Both the position numbers and the translations under genes were made by a program. From Oscillospiraceae bacterium (GTDB lineage Bacteria > Bacillota > Clostridia > Oscillospirales > Acutalibacteraceae), in contig SVOV01000007.1 in the NCBI GenBank assembly GCA_015066205.1, positions 1 to 64,000 on the forward strand: 64,000 bases of DNA. The letters are read 5' to 3'. Below, in pieces: positions 60,801 through 64,000 of the stretch. The first letter of the stretch is position 1. Each line of letters opens with the position of its first letter. A model generated the notes under the pieces. It was not told the DNA's origin, ran no database searches, and saw only the letters and a list, made by a program, of their open reading frames with translations.

Positions 60801-61181
60801 TCAGTTAGTGCCGGACTTAACCTTTGAAACAACGCTTGAAACCTTATCTATAACCTCAGGAACCATATCAACAAAACGCTCTGCTGCATTATCATTGGAT
60901 GTGATATGCTTAAGAGTTACCTCACCGTCCTTGAGAATAAGGAAAGCAACGGGATTGATCGTGATACCGGCTCCTCCTCCGCCGCCAAAGAGCTGAGTAT
61001 TGTTCTTTGAGGGGAAATCGGAACCGCCGGAAGCAAAACCGTATGTAACCTTTGAAACGGGAATAACGGTAATCTCATTTGATAAGGCTATAGGCTCACC
61101 GACTATAGTGCTGACATCTACTAACTGACGTACTTTTTCAATTGTTGTGGAAAGAATTCCTGCTGCAGACTGATCCTTCAT
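60801..61181 (-). CDS. ytfJ: YtfJ/GerW-family sporulation protein
   Basis: The 126-residue protein has the family motifs GEPI, TVIPVSKVTYGFASGGSDF and a Gly run before INPVAFL. In B. subtilis GerW (YtfJ) is made in the forespore and needed for germination with L-alanine. It follows the DUF2953 gene (ytfI homologue), as in Bacillus. The SD is weak. Confidence 0.94.
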   Translation of the reverse strand: MKDQSAAGILSTTIEKVRQLVDVSTIVGEPIALSNEITVIPVSKVTYGFASGGSDFPSKNNTQLFGGGGGAGITINPVAFLILKDGEVTLKHITSNDNAAERFVDMVPEVIDKVSSVVSKVKSGTN

Positions 61182-61201
61182 TTTTAATCGCTCTCTTTCA
61201 T

Positions 61202-62029
61202 TTATTTTACATCCGATTCAGAGGAATCGGTTTTATTTTTATTTTCTGCCACTTTCTGTTTTGATGGAAGAAAACATTTTACTAATAATCTCAGTATTAC
61301 CTTAAAAAGCATCTTAAAGACAAGCGCCATTGTAATACCGACTACATAAATAGGATATAAATGCATAGAAACCGCAAAGGAAGCGGACGAGGTTTTTGCA
61401 AGAAAATCGGGGTAAACATTTATATCATATTTTCTGACCTTATACTTTGTAATTAAAGCTCCCAGCATCGGAAAAAGACCTGTGCATACCTCACCGTAGT
61501 ATATAGCGGTTGATGCTGCATCATTTCTCGTACACATTACATCGATATACAATTCGTCGATTACCAGTGAATGCATAAGATCACCGAAAAATGTACCGAC
61601 ATAACTGAAAACTCTGTGTACAAGAAGCATAAGTCCGTCTATACCGTGAGCATCATATAAGGTTCTGAGAAAATTATTCTTTTGTTTAGGCTGAGTAGCA
61701 CCCGCTGATGCTTCAGAATCAGATTCTGCCGTCTGAACAGTTTCAGCTGATTCGGTTGCATCCGACGAATCCGTCAATTCTTCAGAAGCTGCTGTCGGAG
61801 CTTCTTGTTGTTCTGCTGTCGGAGACGTACTCTTTGCCTTCTTCTTTTTACCTGAAGAAGCCCCGTTACCTGACGGATAAAGCGGAATTTTCAGAAACAG
61901 CCATTGCACTCTGACATTTGTATCAACCTCAGAATACTCTATAAAAATTCTGACCTTGATACTTAAAGCAATAATAACCAGAGCCAGTATGCCGAGTAGT
62001 ACAAAGCCGATTATTTTAAGGACTATCAT
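61202..62029 (-). CDS. DUF2953 membrane protein (YtfI-like)
   Basis: The 275-residue protein has an N-terminal transmembrane helix (about 4-24), a low-complexity Ser/Thr/Ala/Glu linker (about 58-115), and hydrophobic segments at about 175-195 and 230-260. DUF2953 proteins accompany YtfJ in spore formers; the function is unknown. AAAGGAGG precedes the ATG. Confidence 0.88.
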   Translation of the reverse strand: MIVLKIIGFVLLGILALVIIALSIKVRIFIEYSEVDTNVRVQWLFLKIPLYPSGNGASSGKKKKAKSTSPTAEQQEAPTAASEELTDSSDATESAETVQTAESDSEASAGATQPKQKNNFLRTLYDAHGIDGLMLLVHRVFSYVGTFFGDLMHSLVIDELYIDVMCTRNDAASTAIYYGEVCTGLFPMLGALITKYKVRKYDINVYPDFLAKTSSASFAVSMHLYPIYVVGITMALVFKMLFKVILRLLVKCFLPSKQKVAENKNKTDSSESDVK

Positions 62030-62045
62030 AATTCATCCTCCTTTA

Positions 62046-62636
62046 TCAGAGAATTGACATCTGTCCGCTTGAAACACTGTCATCCTTCTGTATATCCTCA
62101 AGTGCCTGAGCGGCAGCCTTTGTATCGGGTATTTCAGGAAGCTCTGCAAGAGTTGTCATAGAAAAGCATTTCAGGAACTCTGTTGTAGTACAGTATAACA
62201 AAGGACGGCCCGGCAAGTCAAGTCTGCCGCATTCCTCAATAAGCTTACGCTGACACAAGGTGTTTATAACACCGCTGCAGTCAACGCCTCTTACCTGCTC
62301 AATGAACGCCTTTGTAACAGGCTGATTATAAGCAACTATTGCAAGAACCTCAAAGCCTGCCGAGGACAGGGGCTGATTTCTCTTCATATCAAGCACATTA
62401 CGGACAGCCATTGCGTATTCCGGACGGGTTGCAAACTGAACATCAGAGCCGAGAAGAAGAAGCTGAACGGCACTGCCGCGCTCATCATATTCAGCTGCGA
62501 TTTCGTTAAGAATAGCATCAAGTCTTTCGGGACTGCAACCGAGGGCCTCAATAAGCCTTAATCTGTCTATAGGTTCACCGGAAGCGAAAACAATTGCTTC
62601 TACTGTATTTTTAAGGTTAATTGCATTTTCAGTCAA
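62046..62636 (-). CDS. scpB: Segregation and condensation protein B
   Basis: The winged-helix kleisin partner of the SMC-ScpA complex compacts and separates chromosomes. The 196-residue protein has IVFASGEPI and the FEVLAIVAYNQPVTKAFIEQVRGVD signature (split here by length limits of the motif). It overlaps scpA by 8 nt. Confidence 0.95.
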   Translation of the reverse strand: MTENAINLKNTVEAIVFASGEPIDRLRLIEALGCSPERLDAILNEIAAEYDERGSAVQLLLLGSDVQFATRPEYAMAVRNVLDMKRNQPLSSAGFEVLAIVAYNQPVTKAFIEQVRGVDCSGVINTLCQRKLIEECGRLDLPGRPLLYCTTTEFLKCFSMTTLAELPEIPDTKAAAQALEDIQKDDSVSSGQMSIL

Positions 62637-63357
62637 AGTCCAACTCTCCTTCCGGAACTTTTATAAGTTCAATTTCTATATTATCTCCCTGACCGCTGAG
62701 AACTACATGCTTTGTTTTTGCAAGCTCAAGTATGGCAAGAAACGCCGCTACCATATCAGAACGGCTCTCACTCATAAGAATTATATCAGAAAACCTGTTC
62801 TTTTTTCCGTTTGAAAGTACAGTTACAAGACTCTTAATCTTTGATGAAACGGAAACGATCTTTTTCTGAACTATAACTCTGAATGAATCAAGGGGCGGCG
62901 GAATTTTTCTGAGTCTTTTTCCCACAACTCTGAGATATGCATTAAGAAGCTCAAGAGATTCGTGAATTCTCGTATAGGTCATATCGACCTCATAAGCCTC
63001 CTGAGGTCTGCCTATACAATTAAATCCTTCAGTCTGAGAAGAAAGAAGCTGAGCTACGCGTTTACATTCTGCATATTCGATAAGCTCACCCGAAAGCTCT
63101 TTCCTGAGCTTTTCACCCTCATCATAGACAGGCAAAAGTGAAACTGTCTTAATATAGACAAGCCTTGCCGCCATTTCAAGAAATTCGCTTGCGACTTCAA
63201 GATCGGCATCCTTCATCTGCTCTACATAGCCGAGATACTGTTCAACAAGTTCCGATATAGGAATGTCATAAATATTCAATTTGTGTTTTGAAATAAGATG
63301 AAGAAGCAGGTCCATAGGGCCTTCAAATACCTCAATCTTATAATTTATCGCTGACAT
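62629..63357 (-). CDS. scpA: Segregation and condensation protein A
   Basis: The kleisin subunit bridges the SMC heads. The 242-residue protein begins with the family signature FEGPMDLLLHLI, followed by DIPISELVEQY and EFLEMAARLVYIK. It is first of the scpA-scpB pair, after a site-2 protease gene. Confidence 0.96.
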   Translation of the reverse strand: MSAINYKIEVFEGPMDLLLHLISKHKLNIYDIPISELVEQYLGYVEQMKDADLEVASEFLEMAARLVYIKTVSLLPVYDEGEKLRKELSGELIEYAECKRVAQLLSSQTEGFNCIGRPQEAYEVDMTYTRIHESLELLNAYLRVVGKRLRKIPPPLDSFRVIVQKKIVSVSSKIKSLVTVLSNGKKNRFSDIILMSESRSDMVAAFLAILELAKTKHVVLSGQGDNIEIELIKVPEGELDFD

Positions 63358-63381
63358 TTTATACTTCCCTTTTATTAATAA

Positions 63382-64000
63382 TCAAATACCTAACAAGCCT
63401 AAAATCCAGGTAAAAATCACAGATAATACATTTCCGATCCCTGTATAAAGTGCAGATGTAATATAGCTTAAGGGAGAAAAATCAAATACTCTGTTGAATA
63501 AGAACATCAAAGCAAATAAAGCATAGAAGAAATATCTTTCATAGCTCATCAATTTATAGTAAAGATTGTCGGGAAGAATCATAGTAAGGATTCTTGAGCC
63601 GTCAAGAGGAGGAAACGGAATAAGATTAAAAACCGCGAGCGCTATATTATAATAGGCTACATTAGCAAAAAACGAGCTTGCAATTTCAAGCACACCGCCG
63701 GTCTGTCCCATTTCTGTAGTGACATCACCGCTGCCTGTTCCGTTAATAATTGAAATTACTGTTACTGTAAACGAAACAGCAAGGAAGATCACAGCAAGTA
63801 TAAGGTTTGAAACAGGACCTGCAAGAGCAGTTATTCCGAAATACAATTTTCTTTTCTTGAAATTTCTGATATTTACGGGAACGGGCTTTGCATAGCCGAA
63901 GCCGAAAATCAGAAGCATAAGCGTTCCCGGAAGAGAAAGATGTGCCATAGGACTGAGATTGATTCTGCCCTTAAGCCTTCCTGTAGGGTCGCCCAGCTTA
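63382..64000 (-). CDS. Site-2 protease family (M50) membrane metallopeptidase, partial
   Basis: The integral membrane protein runs off the right edge. The frame is open through the edge, with GDPTGRLKGRINLSPMAHL, so the ATG at 63948 is not the true start. The N-terminal HEAGH zinc motif lies outside the window. The second conserved block NLIPFPPLDGSR (third zinc ligand, Asp) is present, with about four transmembrane helices. It resembles the short YwhC/YdjI-like family of rhomboid-sized S2P proteins. Its place before scpA is common in Bacillota. Confidence 0.92.
   Translation of the reverse strand, partial: KLGDPTGRLKGRINLSPMAHLSLPGTLMLLIFGFGYAKPVPVNIRNFKKRKLYFGITALAGPVSNLILAVIFLAVSFTVTVISIINGTGSGDVTTEMGQTGGVLEIASSFFANVAYYNIALAVFNLIPFPPLDGSRILTMILPDNLYYKLMSYERYFFYALFALMFLFNRVFDFSPLSYITSALYTGIGNVLSVIFTWILGLLGI

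Overview
The window is A+T-rich, densely packed bacterial DNA in which about four fifths of the genes lie on the minus strand. It looks like a spore-forming member of the Clostridia, most likely a gut Oscillospirales/Ruminococcaceae-type organism. The evidence is a SipL-like DUF3794+LysM spore protein, a 22-residue SpoVM, YtfJ/GerW, RemA, a PrkC/PrpC/RsgA cluster in Bacillota order, HPr with Ser46, ECF RibU behind an FMN riboswitch, metK behind a SAM-I riboswitch, and many glycoside hydrolases. The lineage is inferred from gene families and order only.

Layout. 1-7.1 kb: a COG0523 (CobW-type) GTPase cut by the window edge and ending in 20-residue His/Cys repeats; L-serine dehydratase; SipL-like protein behind a sigma-E-like promoter; and an operon of metallophosphoesterase, AlaX-type editing protein and trmB. 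7.1-17.4 kb: an unknown secreted protein, a YjdF-like membrane protein, metF-metH, a HAD phosphatase with a GH36 alpha-galactosidase, and a two-domain flavodoxin-fold oxidoreductase. 17.6-27.1 kb: a membrane-anchored parvulin foldase; a WYL regulator / degenerate phosphopantetheinyl-transferase / GH35 operon; FMN riboswitch-ribU; SAM riboswitch-metK; a DUF378 protein; a phosphoesterase; and a ComEA-like protein. 27.2-32.6 kb: a cell-division and wall-remodelling operon (CdaR-type regulator, ftsE, ftsX, M23 hydrolase, S41 protease homologue). 32.9-39.4 kb: housekeeping genes (rsuA-like, DUF4830, coaD, rsmD, uvrC, ptsH, trmD, rimM). 39.4-46.6 kb: sugar and carbohydrate genes (two Gfo/Idh oxidoreductases, inositol-phosphatase family, Cof-type HAD, DapA-family lyase, GH43, Tyr phosphatase). 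46.6-64 kb: a long minus-strand block: scpA-scpB-DUF2953-ytfJ, rluB, yicC-remA-gmk-rpoZ-priA-def-fmt-yugP-rsmB-rlmN-prpC-prkC-rsgA, then a 49-residue membrane peptide and spoVM.

The genes fall into a few working sets: translation and tRNA/rRNA modification; one-carbon and methionine/SAM synthesis (metF, metH, metK); wall growth and division signalling (FtsEX with a hydrolase, PrkC/PrpC); spore formation (SipL, SpoVM, YtfJ); and uptake and breakdown of glycans.

I found no CRISPR array, tRNA, rRNA, prophage or intact insertion sequence, and no clearly new multi-gene system. The points most worth a second look are: the higher-order His/Cys repeat in the CobW-type protein; a pair of structured ~90-bp intergenic repeats; the tiny spoVM and its neighbour, which normal gene calling misses; and several enzymes whose catalytic residues are replaced (S41 protease Ser to Cys and Lys to Arg; TrmB Asp to Cys; degenerate PPTase; phosphoesterase Asn to Ser).
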